A stretch of DNA of 64,000 nucleotides, from positions 62,001-126,000 of the forward strand of contig NZ_PPAF01000008.1 of the NCBI RefSeq assembly GCF_002913045.1, in the 5' to 3' direction. The stretch comes from Campylobacter concisus (GTDB taxonomy: Bacteria; Campylobacterota; Campylobacteria; Campylobacterales; Campylobacteraceae). Of the stretch, positions 1-8,620 are shown in pieces. Within the stretch, counting starts at the first letter, position 1; each line of letters opens with the position of its first letter. A program made the translations under genes and the position numbers. The notes under the pieces were generated by a model. It was given only the letters and a program-made list of their open reading frames with translations. It did not search any database and was not told the origin of the DNA.

Positions 1-795
1 CTTGCTCATCACCAAACTAACAGCAAAAATGCTTAAAAACATAGCCACGCCAAATAAAATAAAAATATCCCTTGAAGGATCAAGGCTAGGCAAAACTACA
101 TCGATGCTTGCAGCATTTTCTCTAAAAATTTCAATACTAGGCAAGAAAAAGAAAAATGCACCGACTGCAACGGTAGCAACTAGGCTATCAACCATAGCCG
201 ATTTGTAAAGCATGGCTGATTTTAGCCAAAATGGTGCTCCAAAAAGCGTCATGATCTCGATACGCTCCCTATGCTCAAACAGCCAAATTTTAGCCTGCTT
301 TAGCATAAGCATAAGTCCAACAACACAAAGTATCGCCATAAAAGCATACGATATGCTTTTTGCTAAATTTAGCATTTTAAAGACCTTGTCATGAGTCTTT
401 GAAAATGTCTCGACCTTTGTGATGCCATCAAATTTTAAAAGTTTTTGCTTTAGCTCATCCATGTACTGCGGTGTCGGAAATTCGCTAAGTTTTAGTGAGT
501 AAAATTTAGGTAGCGCATTTTGCAGTATGGATAAATTTTTAGCAGAGATGTCATTTGATAGGCGGTCGATTATTTTTTGCGGACTTAGTGGCTCGAGGCT
601 AGATAGATTGCTAACCACCGGCTTTAAAATAGCATCACTAAGCTCTTTACTTGAAACTATGACGATGTTGTAGTCATTTCCCATGAGTCTTTCATAATCT
701 CTCACAATCTTATCGGCAGTTAGACTAAACTGCACTGAAAACAAAAGCGCGATCAGCGGCAGGATGAATCCAAGATGATTTTTAAGCGATCTCAT
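1..795 (-). CDS. ftsX: Cell division protein FtsX, partial (C-terminus beyond window edge)
   Basis: Membrane partner of the FtsE ATPase; in the family the FtsEX complex sits at the division site and controls cell-wall hydrolases. The reading frame runs without a stop from an ATG at 795 to the window edge (265 codons). It starts MRSLKNHLGFILPLIALLF, giving an N-terminal membrane segment at about residues 9-22. A soluble, presumably periplasmic, stretch follows, then a membrane segment near residue 150 and two more before the edge, matching FtsX topology. The ATG lies inside the last codons of ftsE (overlap 782-795), so the two are translationally coupled. Only the C-terminal end is missing. 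Confidence 0.85.
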   Translation of the reverse strand, partial: MRSLKNHLGFILPLIALLFSVQFSLTADKIVRDYERLMGNDYNIVIVSSKELSDAILKPVVSNLSSLEPLSPQKIIDRLSNDISAKNLSILQNALPKFYSLKLSEFPTPQYMDELKQKLLKFDGITKVETFSKTHDKVFKMLNLAKSISYAFMAILCVVGLMLMLKQAKIWLFEHRERIEIMTLFGAPFWLKSAMLYKSAMVDSLVATVAVGAFFFFLPSIEIFRENAASIDVVLPSLDPSRDIFILFGVAMFLSIFAVSLVMSK

Positions 796-1453
796 GTACG
801 CCTCCATTTTCTATGACGAAGTGGCGGTATGGGATACGAAGTGTCGATGGGATATGGTGCGTGACAACTACCACGCTCGTGCCTAAAAATTCCCTAGCTG
901 ATTTTAAAAGTGACCAGATGACGTCGCTTGAGTATTCGTCTAAATTTCCAGTTGGCTCGTCGCATAAGAGCAAATTTGGATTGTGCGCTAGAGCTCTTGC
1001 CATGGCAACTCTTTGCTGCTCACCACCACTTAGCTCACGAGGATATTTATCGGCTTTATGAAGCATATTTACATGTTTTAAAAGTTTAGCCACTTGCTTT
1101 TTGCTCACATTTTGATTGATGCCTTTGATGATGAGGGGCAACATAACGTTTCTTTCCACATTCCATTCATTTATCAAACGATAATTTTGAAATATAATGC
1201 CAACTCGCTGCCTAAGCTCACAAAGTCTTTTATCATCGATGTCGTCCATTTGTGTCATGCAGACATTTAGCTCTCCAGCAAGGGGTGAAATTTCTCCGTA
1301 AAATGATTTTAAAAGCGTGCTTTTTCCACTTCCACTCTTGCCTGTGATAAAGACAAAATCATTTGCATAAATATCTAAATTGACACTATTAATTACAATT
1401 TCATCGCGTTCATAAGCTAGGCTCAAATTTCTTGCACTAATTATCTCTTGCAT
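782..1453 (-). CDS. ftsE: Cell division ATP-binding protein FtsE
   Basis: ABC-type ATPase (223 aa) that works with FtsX at the inner membrane. Walker A GKSGSGKST is at residues 38-46, the Q-loop glutamine near 89, the signature LSGGEQQRV at 141-149 and Walker B LLLCDEP at 161-167, followed by an H-loop histidine in VVVVTHH. All catalytic elements are present and the length is normal for FtsE. It overlaps trmB upstream by 17 bp and ftsX downstream by 14 bp. The pairing with an FtsX-like membrane protein is what separates it from other small ABC ATPases such as LolD. Confidence 0.92.
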   Translation of the reverse strand: MQEIISARNLSLAYERDEIVINSVNLDIYANDFVFITGKSGSGKSTLLKSFYGEISPLAGELNVCMTQMDDIDDKRLCELRQRVGIIFQNYRLINEWNVERNVMLPLIIKGINQNVSKKQVAKLLKHVNMLHKADKYPRELSGGEQQRVAMARALAHNPNLLLCDEPTGNLDEYSSDVIWSLLKSAREFLGTSVVVVTHHIPSTLRIPYRHFVIENGGVHEIA

Positions 1454-2624
1454 CAGCCAAATACTCCTTCAAAAGCTCGTGTGCAGCTAAATTCTCACGA
1501 ATTAAGATCGGTTTTTTTATAAAATATTCGCTTTTTTCATCGCTTATTTTGATAAAACATTGCTCAGGTTTATTAAATGCTCCAAAAGCAACTTTTAGCA
1601 AAATTTCACCTTCGTTTATGGTGTAAATTTCTTCAAAATGTAAAAAATAATCTTCTTTTTTGATGATAAAATTTTTAAAATTTTTAATGATATTTTTTAC
1701 GCTTGTCTTTTCTTTAAAGCTAAAATCTCCAGCTAAAACACTCTCGCCACTTTCAACCTCGCAAGTATAAACGACATCGTAAATATCCTTATCTTGACGT
1801 CTCCAGCGGTCTTCGTACTTACTAGTTACTTCTAAATTTCTATTTTTGAAAGCTTCTATTTTTGAGTTTGTAGGCTCTAAAAATTTACTCAAGCTAAAGT
1901 CGCAATACTCCTTGCTATCAGTCCTTAGCTCAAATTTACCGCCTACTTTTAGTATCCTCTCGCACTCAAGTGCAAACGCCGATGAGACCACACGTCTATG
2001 CTCTGCTTTGTCCCATGGCACTGGAAAGTGTAAAAAGACTCTATCAACTAAATTTGAGCCAATAAGTGAGAGTAAAAGTCTGGCGTCAGTGTTTATTAGA
2101 CGCACGTTTTCTAGACCATTTGCCCTAGCTAGCTTTGCTACTTGCTCGATGCTTGGTTTATAGACTTCTATTCCGATAACTAGGGCATTTGGATTATTTT
2201 TAGCTTGATAAAGCAAGTGTCTGCCAGAACCAAAGCCGATCTCGATGAAAATCTCTTTAAATTTATCTTTTAGCTCGCAAAATGCTGGCGCAAATTCTTC
2301 AAGGCTTAAAATTTCGCTCACTTTTTTGGTTAAATTTGTCTTTTTTACAGCAAATGCTTGACTGATGATGCCGTTGCAATTTTGCTCTTTAAAAAGCTCC
2401 AGTGCCTCTTGCAAAAGACCAACTTTAGCTGGCTTTGTAAGCTTCTCCCCCTTTACAACAACGCCATTTTTACCGGGCTTTACAACTAGAAAAAAGCTCT
2501 CTTCTTCATTTTTTGTGTAGATGAGCCTCTCGTTTCGCCCATTTGCCTGCCAAAGAAATTTGACTTTGTCATTACCAAATGGAAATGAGAGCTCTTTTAA
2601 AGACGAAGCGATGAAATTTGGCAT
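1437..2624 (-). CDS. trmB: tRNA (guanine-N7-)-methyltransferase TrmB
   Basis: SAM-dependent enzyme that methylates G46 of the tRNA variable loop. The SAM motif I EIGFGSGRHL begins at residue 128, followed by VIGIEVYKPSIEQV and the VFLHFPVPWDKAEHRR segment typical of TrmB. At 395 aa it is much longer than the ~240-aa enterobacterial enzyme. About 120 residues precede the catalytic fold and about 100 follow it, a long form I associate with epsilonproteobacteria. Its ATG shares one base with the stop codon of the flpA frame (TAATG). Same order as in C. jejuni (flpA-trmB-ftsE-ftsX; recalled, not computed). Confidence 0.9.
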   Translation of the reverse strand: MPNFIASSLKELSFPFGNDKVKFLWQANGRNERLIYTKNEEESFFLVVKPGKNGVVVKGEKLTKPAKVGLLQEALELFKEQNCNGIISQAFAVKKTNLTKKVSEILSLEEFAPAFCELKDKFKEIFIEIGFGSGRHLLYQAKNNPNALVIGIEVYKPSIEQVAKLARANGLENVRLINTDARLLLSLIGSNLVDRVFLHFPVPWDKAEHRRVVSSAFALECERILKVGGKFELRTDSKEYCDFSLSKFLEPTNSKIEAFKNRNLEVTSKYEDRWRRQDKDIYDVVYTCEVESGESVLAGDFSFKEKTSVKNIIKNFKNFIIKKEDYFLHFEEIYTINEGEILLKVAFGAFNKPEQCFIKISDEKSEYFIKKPILIRENLAAHELLKEYLADARDN

Positions 2625-3830
2625 TATTTTATGCTAACTTCTGCTTTTGATGACTTATCAGAGGCGATGCCGTACTCATCGATAGCTACGACGCTGTAAG
2701 AATAGCTAGCTCCTTTTTGCACGCTATCATCTCTAAGTCCAGTACCATCTATGCCACTAAAAATTTTCTCACTTGCACCACTTCTATAAACCGTGTACGA
2801 ACTGGCTCTATCAACTGCACTCCAGTTTACATTTACGCCGACACCATCGTAGCTAGCGCTAATATTTGGAGTCTTTGGTGCACTAAGCGTTATCCCCACG
2901 ATTGGCTCTTCTTGTTTTAAGCTCTCAAGGCCGTCTTTATCGACTGCTGTGACTCTGTAATACCTTGTTGCCGCATTTGTATTTATGAGATCTTCATAGG
3001 TGTTGCTAGTCGTTTTTGCCAGATATGTGTAAGGCAAAATTTTACTCACTGTTCTATAAACCTTAAAATAAGCAAAATCCTCAGCTGGCGCGTAATCCCA
3101 AGTTAAAATTATCTTTTTTGGCGCATTTTTGGTCGCTTGGACGTTTGTTACTGATTTAGGGTAACTCCTTTGTTGTGGCGCTTATGTTTTGGCTTGGTTT
3201 TGAGATGACGCCAGAAGAAGTTTTAACTAAGATCCTATACTCATAAGATCTGCCAGGTTTTACCTCAGTGTCGATATACTCGGCATTTAGTCTGCCATTT
3301 ACCTCTGCTACTTGGCTAAATTTATTAGCTCCTGCATCGCTTCTTTGGATGATGTAGCTAGCTACTGTGCTATCAGGATGTGGTCTCCAGATCACTTTTA
3401 CGCGGCCTGGAAGTCCGGTGATAGCTTGTGCAAATGGCACAGAGTCAAGTAGTGGCTTAGTTGTCGCAGTTGCGATCGCACCTGGTTGAGAGATGGCGTT
3501 GCTTGAGTAGGTTCTCATTTGGTACGAGTAAGTCGTTTCTGGCGCTAGGTCGCGATCCACATAGTGCGTAGCAAAGCGGTCTTTTATGTTTGCAACTAGT
3601 TGCATTTTTGAATTTGCATCGTTTGGATTTGAGCGGTAAAGGTAGTAGCCAACGACGCTCTCATCGGTCACTGGGTTCCACTCGAAGCCAACTTCTGTCA
3701 TATCTGAAATAGTTTTTAAGCTTGTAATAGTTGGCAGTGACGTGCTTTGCTGAGTCGGTACGCTAGAGCCGCATCCCGCTAAGAAAGCTACTAAAAATGG
3801 TGTCAATATGCGTAGGGCAAATTTTTTCAT
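2624..3830 (-). pseudogene. flpA: Fibronectin type III domain lipoprotein FlpA, interrupted by a single-base frameshift
   Basis: Surface lipoprotein; FlpA of C. jejuni is a fibronectin-binding adhesin. The start is ATG 3830 with AAGGAG eight bases upstream; a TTG just before it would add one Met. The signal peptide ends in lipobox LAGC with the lipidated Cys at residue 20 from this ATG. Two FnIII-like modules follow (about residues 35-120 and 130-220). The frame stops at 3156-3158 just after KELP. Removing one C from the CCC codon just before that stop restores an open frame through to 2624, with two more FnIII-like modules (TWDYAPAEDFAYFKVYRT and NVNWSAVDRASSYTVYRS). Restored length is about 402 aa, close to the ~410 aa of C. 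jejuni FlpA. A GTG at 3049 in the second half lies inside a FnIII module and is not a real start. This is either a true mutation or a sequencing error. Confidence 0.85.
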
Positions 3831-4740
3831 CAAAAATCTCCTTGGGAATTTTTTTGTAAATTATTTGGTTAAAGTCATCATACGTTTTTGCGGTAAATTC
3901 TACCCTTTTGCCAGTTCGCGGATGGATAAAATAGAGCATATAAGCGTGAAGCATAACCCTGCTTATTTTATCGCCTTGGCTCTTAAATCCGTATAAATCA
4001 TCACCTAAAATGTGGCGATTTATGCTAGCAAGATGCACTCTTATCTGGTGCGTCCTGCCTGTAAAAAGCTTTGCCGCTATCAAATTTACTCCGCCTTCGC
4101 TTAGCAAATTTACAAAGGCGCTTTTTGCAAATTTAGCGTCTGCAACGATCGCTTTTTTTAGGCGGTTGTTTGGATTTCTACCGATTGGCTTATCGATGAT
4201 GACGTCCTCTTTTAGAGGCAGGTCGGTCAGCGCTAGATAAATTCGTCCCATGCTCTTATCGCTTAGCTGCTCGCTTAGTTTTGCGTGGGCGAAGTTGTTT
4301 TTTGCAACGACGATAGCGCCACTCGTGCCCTTATCTAGGCGGTGGACGATGCCAGCTCTTACGTCGCCGTTTAAATTTGAGAGCATAAAGCCCTTTTTAT
4401 TTAGCCACTCAACAAGTGTCGCCTTTTTGACGCTTGGGGCTTGGTGAACGACGATTTGAGGGGGTTTGTTTAGCACTATGAGATCGTCGTCCTCGTAGAT
4501 GATCGGGATGTCAAAATTTACTTCGTATTCGTTTTGCACCTCTTTTTTTGGGGCAAAATTTACGCAAACTTCATCATTTTCGCTTAGAGCAAAGCTTGGT
4601 TTTGAGACTGGTTTTAAATTTACGCTTACGAGAGAATCTTTTATCAAATTTAAAGCTTGATTGCGTGAAATTTGAAGCTCATGCGCTACTGCTACGTCGA
4701 GTCTTGAGCTGTTTAAAACATTAAATTTAACCAAAATCAA
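3763..4740 (-). CDS. RluA/RluD-family 23S rRNA pseudouridine synthase
   Basis: 325-aa pseudouridine synthase. An N-terminal S4-like RNA-binding segment (about residues 10-65) precedes the catalytic domain, with motif I YEDDDLIVLNKP at 82-93 and the catalytic motif HRLDKGTSG, whose Asp is residue 136. RTHQIRVHL near 232 is the third family motif. The substrate uridines cannot be told from sequence; large-subunit rRNA is the usual target for RluD-type members. Its 3' end overlaps the flpA signal-peptide region by about 68 bp. The last residues (FSSFLSGMRL) extend past the conserved domain. First gene of the minus-strand run to ftsX. Confidence 0.88.
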   Translation of the reverse strand: MILVKFNVLNSSRLDVAVAHELQISRNQALNLIKDSLVSVNLKPVSKPSFALSENDEVCVNFAPKKEVQNEYEVNFDIPIIYEDDDLIVLNKPPQIVVHQAPSVKKATLVEWLNKKGFMLSNLNGDVRAGIVHRLDKGTSGAIVVAKNNFAHAKLSEQLSDKSMGRIYLALTDLPLKEDVIIDKPIGRNPNNRLKKAIVADAKFAKSAFVNLLSEGGVNLIAAKLFTGRTHQIRVHLASINRHILGDDLYGFKSQGDKISRVMLHAYMLYFIHPRTGKRVEFTAKTYDDFNQIIYKKIPKEIFDEKICPTHIDTIFSSFLSGMRL

Positions 4741-4754
4741 AGCCTTGTTTGTGA

Positions 4755-4760
4755 TATAAT
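4755..4760 (+). promoter_or_regulatory. Probable sigma-70 extended -10 element for mrdB
   Basis: TATAAT preceded by TG and one base (TGATATAAT) lies 26 bp before the TTG start of mrdB, in the 46-bp gap between the divergent rluD-family gene and mrdB. Campylobacter sigma-70 promoters rely on an extended -10 with no conserved -35, which fits. Predicted from sequence only. Confidence 0.55.
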
Positions 4761-4786
4761 CTAGCCCAAAAATTAAGGTTTGCTTC

Positions 4787-5893
4787 TTGATAAAACTAGA
4801 TCGGCGTATTTTAACACATTTTGATTTTATTCAGCCGTTTTTAATAATCCCAATAATCATAATTTCATATATCCTAGTCTCCGAAGCAAACGACATTTTA
4901 GCAAACAAACAACTTATATATTTTGGTATAGGTTTTGCATCATTTTGCGTAGCATTTTTACTGCCCATTAGACGTATAGACTGGATCATTCCGATGTTTT
5001 ACTGGGTCTGTATCGTGCTACTTTTAAGCGTCGATCTCTTTGGCGTTAGCAAACTAGGAGCTAGGCGCTGGCTAGAAATTCCCTTTGTTCACTTCACACT
5101 TCAGCCATCAGAACTGATGAAGCCAGCCTTTTTGCTGATGCTAGCCTATCTCATCAAACAGCGTCCTCCAGAGGCTAATGGATACGGAGTAAAAGATTTT
5201 TTAAGACTTAGTTTTTACATACTTTTGCCATTTGTACTCATCATGAAAGAGCCTGATCTTGGCACTGCACTCATACTCTTAATAGTTGGCTACACCATCC
5301 TTTTTGTAATCGGCGTAAATAAGAAAATTTGGATCACTATCATCCTTGCGATAGGCTTTTTGGCGCCAGTTTTGTATGAAAATTTACATGACTATCAAAA
5401 AAAGAGGATTCACGATTTCATCGCTGAAGAGCCAAGCTATCACGTTAAACAAAGTATCATCGCCATAGGCAGCGGCGGATTAAAGGGCAAGCCAAAGGAC
5501 GAAGCGACACAGACACACTTTAAATTTTTACCAATCGCCACTAGTGACTTCATCTTTGCCTACAATATCGAGCGTTTTGGCTTTTATGGTGGATTATTTT
5601 TGCTTGGACTTTATGGAGCACTTATAACACATCTTTTAAGTTTAAATTACGGCCTAAAAAACGACTATTTTACACAAGTTACCACCACGGGGATTGCTGC
5701 GCTAATCTTCGTTTATGTGGGTGTAAATGTCTCGATGACGATCGGTTTTGCACCAGTTGTAGGTGTGCCACTGCCATTTTTTAGTTATGGCGGAAGTAGC
5801 TTTGTTACATTTATGGTGCTTTTTGGAATTTTGCAAAATTTGCTAACTTTTAGATTTGATAGAACCTATAGCTTTATAAAAATTCACTTCTAA
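4787..5893 (+). CDS. mrdB: Rod-shape peptidoglycan polymerase MrdB (RodA), SEDS family
   Basis: Polytopic inner-membrane glycosyltransferase of the FtsW/RodA/SpoVE family that polymerises side-wall peptidoglycan with a class B PBP. The 368-aa sequence has about ten hydrophobic segments, the family segments LQPSELMKPAF and MKEPDLGTALIL, and the C-terminal signature VVGVPLPFFSYGGSSF. It starts at TTG (4787) with AAGG eight bases before; no ATG gives a full-length protein. It reads alone on the plus strand, divergent from the rluD-family gene and convergent with the aminotransferase at 5930. RodA is favoured over FtsW because the gene lacks division-cluster neighbours and matches the mrdB position beside flpA in C. 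jejuni. Confidence 0.9.
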   Translation: MIKLDRRILTHFDFIQPFLIIPIIIISYILVSEANDILANKQLIYFGIGFASFCVAFLLPIRRIDWIIPMFYWVCIVLLLSVDLFGVSKLGARRWLEIPFVHFTLQPSELMKPAFLLMLAYLIKQRPPEANGYGVKDFLRLSFYILLPFVLIMKEPDLGTALILLIVGYTILFVIGVNKKIWITIILAIGFLAPVLYENLHDYQKKRIHDFIAEEPSYHVKQSIIAIGSGGLKGKPKDEATQTHFKFLPIATSDFIFAYNIERFGFYGGLFLLGLYGALITHLLSLNYGLKNDYFTQVTTTGIAALIFVYVGVNVSMTIGFAPVVGVPLPFFSYGGSSFVTFMVLFGILQNLLTFRFDRTYSFIKIHF

Positions 5894-5929
5894 AATTTTC
5901 TCCACAAATATCCAGCATATAGTTTTACC

Positions 5930-7207
5930 CTATCCTTCTTTGTATTTTTTGATGCAAGATTTTATGGCATTTATAAGATATTTTATATCCTCTTTTGTAT
6001 GCGTGTAGTGAATGCTAACACGTACCCAGCCAGGTTTTGCTTCAAAAATGGTATTATCTTTTAAATTAAGCAGATCATGTCCATACGGCCCAGCGCAATC
6101 ACAGCCTGCACGCGTTTGTATACCAAAATCACTACTTAGGCTCGCAGCAAAATCATAAGGTGAAATACCTTTTACATTAAATGCAAAAATAGGTAATCTG
6201 TCTAAATTTTCAGGGCAATAATTTATCACCTCATCTATCTTTTCTAGCTCTTTGCAAAACATCTCACCTAGCTCACATTCAGCCTCTTTTATATTATTAA
6301 GTCCGATTTCATTTCTTAGTTTATAGGCTAAATTTGTACGTATTAGCTGCATTATCGGCGGTGTACCGCCCTCCTCTAAATTTTCAACTTCATTAGTAAA
6401 AATATGCGATGTCCTGCTTACGTACTTGACTGTGCCTCCTGCTGCAAATGTAGGCAAATTTTTACAAAGCTCTTTTTTGATAGCCAAAAGCCCGCAACTC
6501 CCAACTCCTCCAAGTAGTTTGTGAGGCGAAAGAAACAGTGCGTCAAAATATCTGCAATCAACATTTTCATAAGCACTAAGAGTGGCCACATCAAGTACTA
6601 AAATGCCATTGTATTTTTTGATTAGTGAGTAAATTTTTTTATAATTAGTTTTAACGCCAGTGACGTTTGAGGCGGCACTAAAACTAGCTATTATCTTTCT
6701 TTTTGCATTTTGCTTTAATGTATTCTCAAGCATCGCGTAATCTATCTCATTATTTTCATCAAGCTCTATACGTTTTATATCACAAAGCCCTTCTCTTAAG
6801 CTAACTTCAACAGAGTGATGCTCATAAGGGCCAATGATCGCTAATGGCAAGTTTAAACTTCTTAAATTTGCATCGCCGATCAAGGCTCTTGTAGCTGGTG
6901 AGATATAAATTCCCATTATCTCCTGAAATTTCTTTATCGCAGCCGTTGCTCCTTGACCAGTCGCGATAAGATAAAAACTATCGTCAAGGCCTAATAAGCT
7001 TTTTAACTCAGCTCTTGCATTTTCATAGCATTTTTGCGTTAACACCGCGCTTGAACTACTATCTGAGTGAGTGTTTGCGTAGGTTTTTAAAAATTTTAAA
7101 ATTTCATCTTCAATGGGCTTATAAGCAAGACCTGAAGCCGTGTAATCAAAATAGTAAAGGCCTTCTTTTAAAATGATATTTTTTCTTACTTCATCGATAT
7201 TTAGCAA
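5930..7207 (-). CDS. Class V aminotransferase-fold PLP enzyme, cysteine desulfurase-like (paralogue 1)
   Basis: 425-aa PLP enzyme. The Schiff-base lysine is K230 in SPHKLLGG, the PLP-ring aspartate is D206, and EHHS (129-132) is the ring-stacking histidine motif. Near the C-terminus is RAGCDCAGPYGH (366-377). Its second cysteine (C371) occupies the place of the catalytic cysteine in SufS-type desulfurases (RxGxxCA), while C369 is an extra cysteine. Desulfurase, selenocysteine lyase or another substrate are all possible. The start is a TTG with AAGGA five bases upstream. It lies 68 bp downstream of thiE. A clear paralogue sits at 8617-9948 on the other side of thiD-thiE. Confidence 0.82.
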   Translation of the reverse strand: MLNIDEVRKNIILKEGLYYFDYTASGLAYKPIEDEILKFLKTYANTHSDSSSSAVLTQKCYENARAELKSLLGLDDSFYLIATGQGATAAIKKFQEIMGIYISPATRALIGDANLRSLNLPLAIIGPYEHHSVEVSLREGLCDIKRIELDENNEIDYAMLENTLKQNAKRKIIASFSAASNVTGVKTNYKKIYSLIKKYNGILVLDVATLSAYENVDCRYFDALFLSPHKLLGGVGSCGLLAIKKELCKNLPTFAAGGTVKYVSRTSHIFTNEVENLEEGGTPPIMQLIRTNLAYKLRNEIGLNNIKEAECELGEMFCKELEKIDEVINYCPENLDRLPIFAFNVKGISPYDFAASLSSDFGIQTRAGCDCAGPYGHDLLNLKDNTIFEAKPGWVRVSIHYTHTKEDIKYLINAIKSCIKKYKEG

Positions 7208-7275
7208 TGTTTTCCTTTTTTAAAGCAGGGATTATAATTAAATTTTCATAAAAAAGCTTGCAAAATAAGCATCTT

Positions 7276-7881
7276 TTAAAGCAATAAATTTCTTTGTAAA
7301 TTTTCTATATTTTTCTTTATTGTGCCATCTTTATAGATAGCGGATATTAAGGCGATCATGTCTGGCTTTACTCTAGCGACACTTGCAATGTTGCTAGAGT
7401 TTATGCCACCTATGACACACACATTCATTCCCATTTCTTTTGCTTGTGATATAGTTTGAGCCTTGCAAAGTGGCGCATTTGGTTTTGTTGGGCTTTTAAA
7501 CATCGCTCCAAAAGCTACGTAGCTAGCGCCATTTTGTTTTGCCCTAATGGCAAGCTCCAAGCTATCATAGCAGCTAACCCCCACGTAAGCATCATCTCCT
7601 AAAATTTCAAACGCCTCTTTTATGCTCGCATCATCTTTTCCCAAATGCACGGACTTTGCCCCTATATTAGCAGCAAATAAAATATCATCATTTACGATAA
7701 ATCTGGCTCCAAATTTTTCGCATAAATTGAAAATTTCACTAGCTAGCCTCTCATCTTTGGGTATTTTTTTAGAGCGAAATTGAAAAAATTTAACCCCACA
7801 CTCTAAAATTTCTTTAGTGTATTGCAAGGCTAAATTTTCAGGCATCAACACATCGTCGCTAATCGCGTAAATTTCAATCAC
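7276..7881 (-). CDS. thiE: Thiamine-phosphate synthase ThiE
   Basis: Joins HMP-pyrophosphate and the thiazole phosphate to make thiamine phosphate in the cytoplasm. The 201-aa TIM-barrel sequence carries FQFRSKK, FIVNDD, VHLGKDD, FGAMFKSPTKP and VIGGINSSNI, the usual substrate- and phosphate-binding loops of ThiE, and is of normal length. The ATG overlaps the end of thiD by 8 bp, so the two are translationally coupled. No thiazole-branch genes (thiG, thiS, thiF) are in the window, so the thiazole must be made or salvaged from elsewhere. Confidence 0.92.
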   Translation of the reverse strand: MIEIYAISDDVLMPENLALQYTKEILECGVKFFQFRSKKIPKDERLASEIFNLCEKFGARFIVNDDILFAANIGAKSVHLGKDDASIKEAFEILGDDAYVGVSCYDSLELAIRAKQNGASYVAFGAMFKSPTKPNAPLCKAQTISQAKEMGMNVCVIGGINSSNIASVARVKPDMIALISAIYKDGTIKKNIENLQRNLLL

Positions 7882-8620
7882 TTATGCCAACTTTATGATT
7901 TAGTAGACGTTTGCCAAATTTTGTCGTAATTGCATTTTTAATAGCATTTAAAATGTATCTTTTGGCTAGTTTTATGGCCTCTTCTTTGGTGTGTCCATTT
8001 GCCAGTAAGCAGGCCAGCGCACTTGCAAAGCTACACCCAGCCCCATGCATGATCTCTGGTTTTATTAGTGGCTCTTTAAATTTAATTACGTCACCATTTT
8101 TTTTAAAAAGAGTATCTTCACAAATTTCTGCAACCGTGCTTCGCTTTAAGATCATATCGCAAGGTAAATTTTTACTATCAAGCTCCAAAACTTTGGCTTC
8201 ATCGATATTTGGCGTGATAATGTCTGCAAATTTAAAAAGTTTTTTTAAGCTTGCTATCGCGTCATTTTCAAGAAGCTTTGAGCCTGATTTTGCTACGCAA
8301 ACTGGGTCTATTACTATTTTAATGCCTTGCTTATAAAATTTTTCAAGCCAAAAACCAACGCAAGATATAAGCTCTTTATTAAAAAGCATTCCAACCTTGA
8401 TAGCGTCTATATTTAGCTCCTCGTCTACCATTTTTATTTGTTCATTTAGATTTGTAACATTTGTAGCAAAGATATTGCTAACGCCATTTGTATTTTGTGC
8501 TGTAAGAGCCGTGATAGCCGTCGCTGCGTAGCAAGAAAACGCCTCGCATGTCTTTATGTCAGCCTGCACGCCAGCACCACCAACACTATCACTTCCTGCA
8601 ATTATTAATATATTTTTCAT
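7874..8620 (-). CDS. thiD: Hydroxymethylpyrimidine/phosphomethylpyrimidine kinase ThiD
   Basis: Phosphorylates HMP and HMP-phosphate for thiamine synthesis. The 248-aa ribokinase-fold protein begins MKNILIIAGSDSVGGAGVQA, the standard ThiD substrate-binding start. It has ALTAQNTNGV near 40, DPVCVAKSG in the middle and the anion hole with catalytic Asp replaced in context as MHGAGCSFASALA near 192; most family members read GTGC, so the histidine-glycine variant is worth noting. Overlaps the upstream class V enzyme gene by 4 bp (ATGA) and thiE by 8 bp, so these three form a tight operon. Confidence 0.92.
   Translation of the reverse strand: MKNILIIAGSDSVGGAGVQADIKTCEAFSCYAATAITALTAQNTNGVSNIFATNVTNLNEQIKMVDEELNIDAIKVGMLFNKELISCVGFWLEKFYKQGIKIVIDPVCVAKSGSKLLENDAIASLKKLFKFADIITPNIDEAKVLELDSKNLPCDMILKRSTVAEICEDTLFKKNGDVIKFKEPLIKPEIMHGAGCSFASALACLLANGHTKEEAIKLAKRYILNAIKNAITTKFGKRLLNHKVGISD

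Noticed and set aside
2624-3049. Separate 141-aa FnIII protein starting at GTG 3049
   Set aside because: The GTG sits inside a FnIII strand, and the frame is open upstream to the frameshift point of flpA, so it is the second half of one gene.
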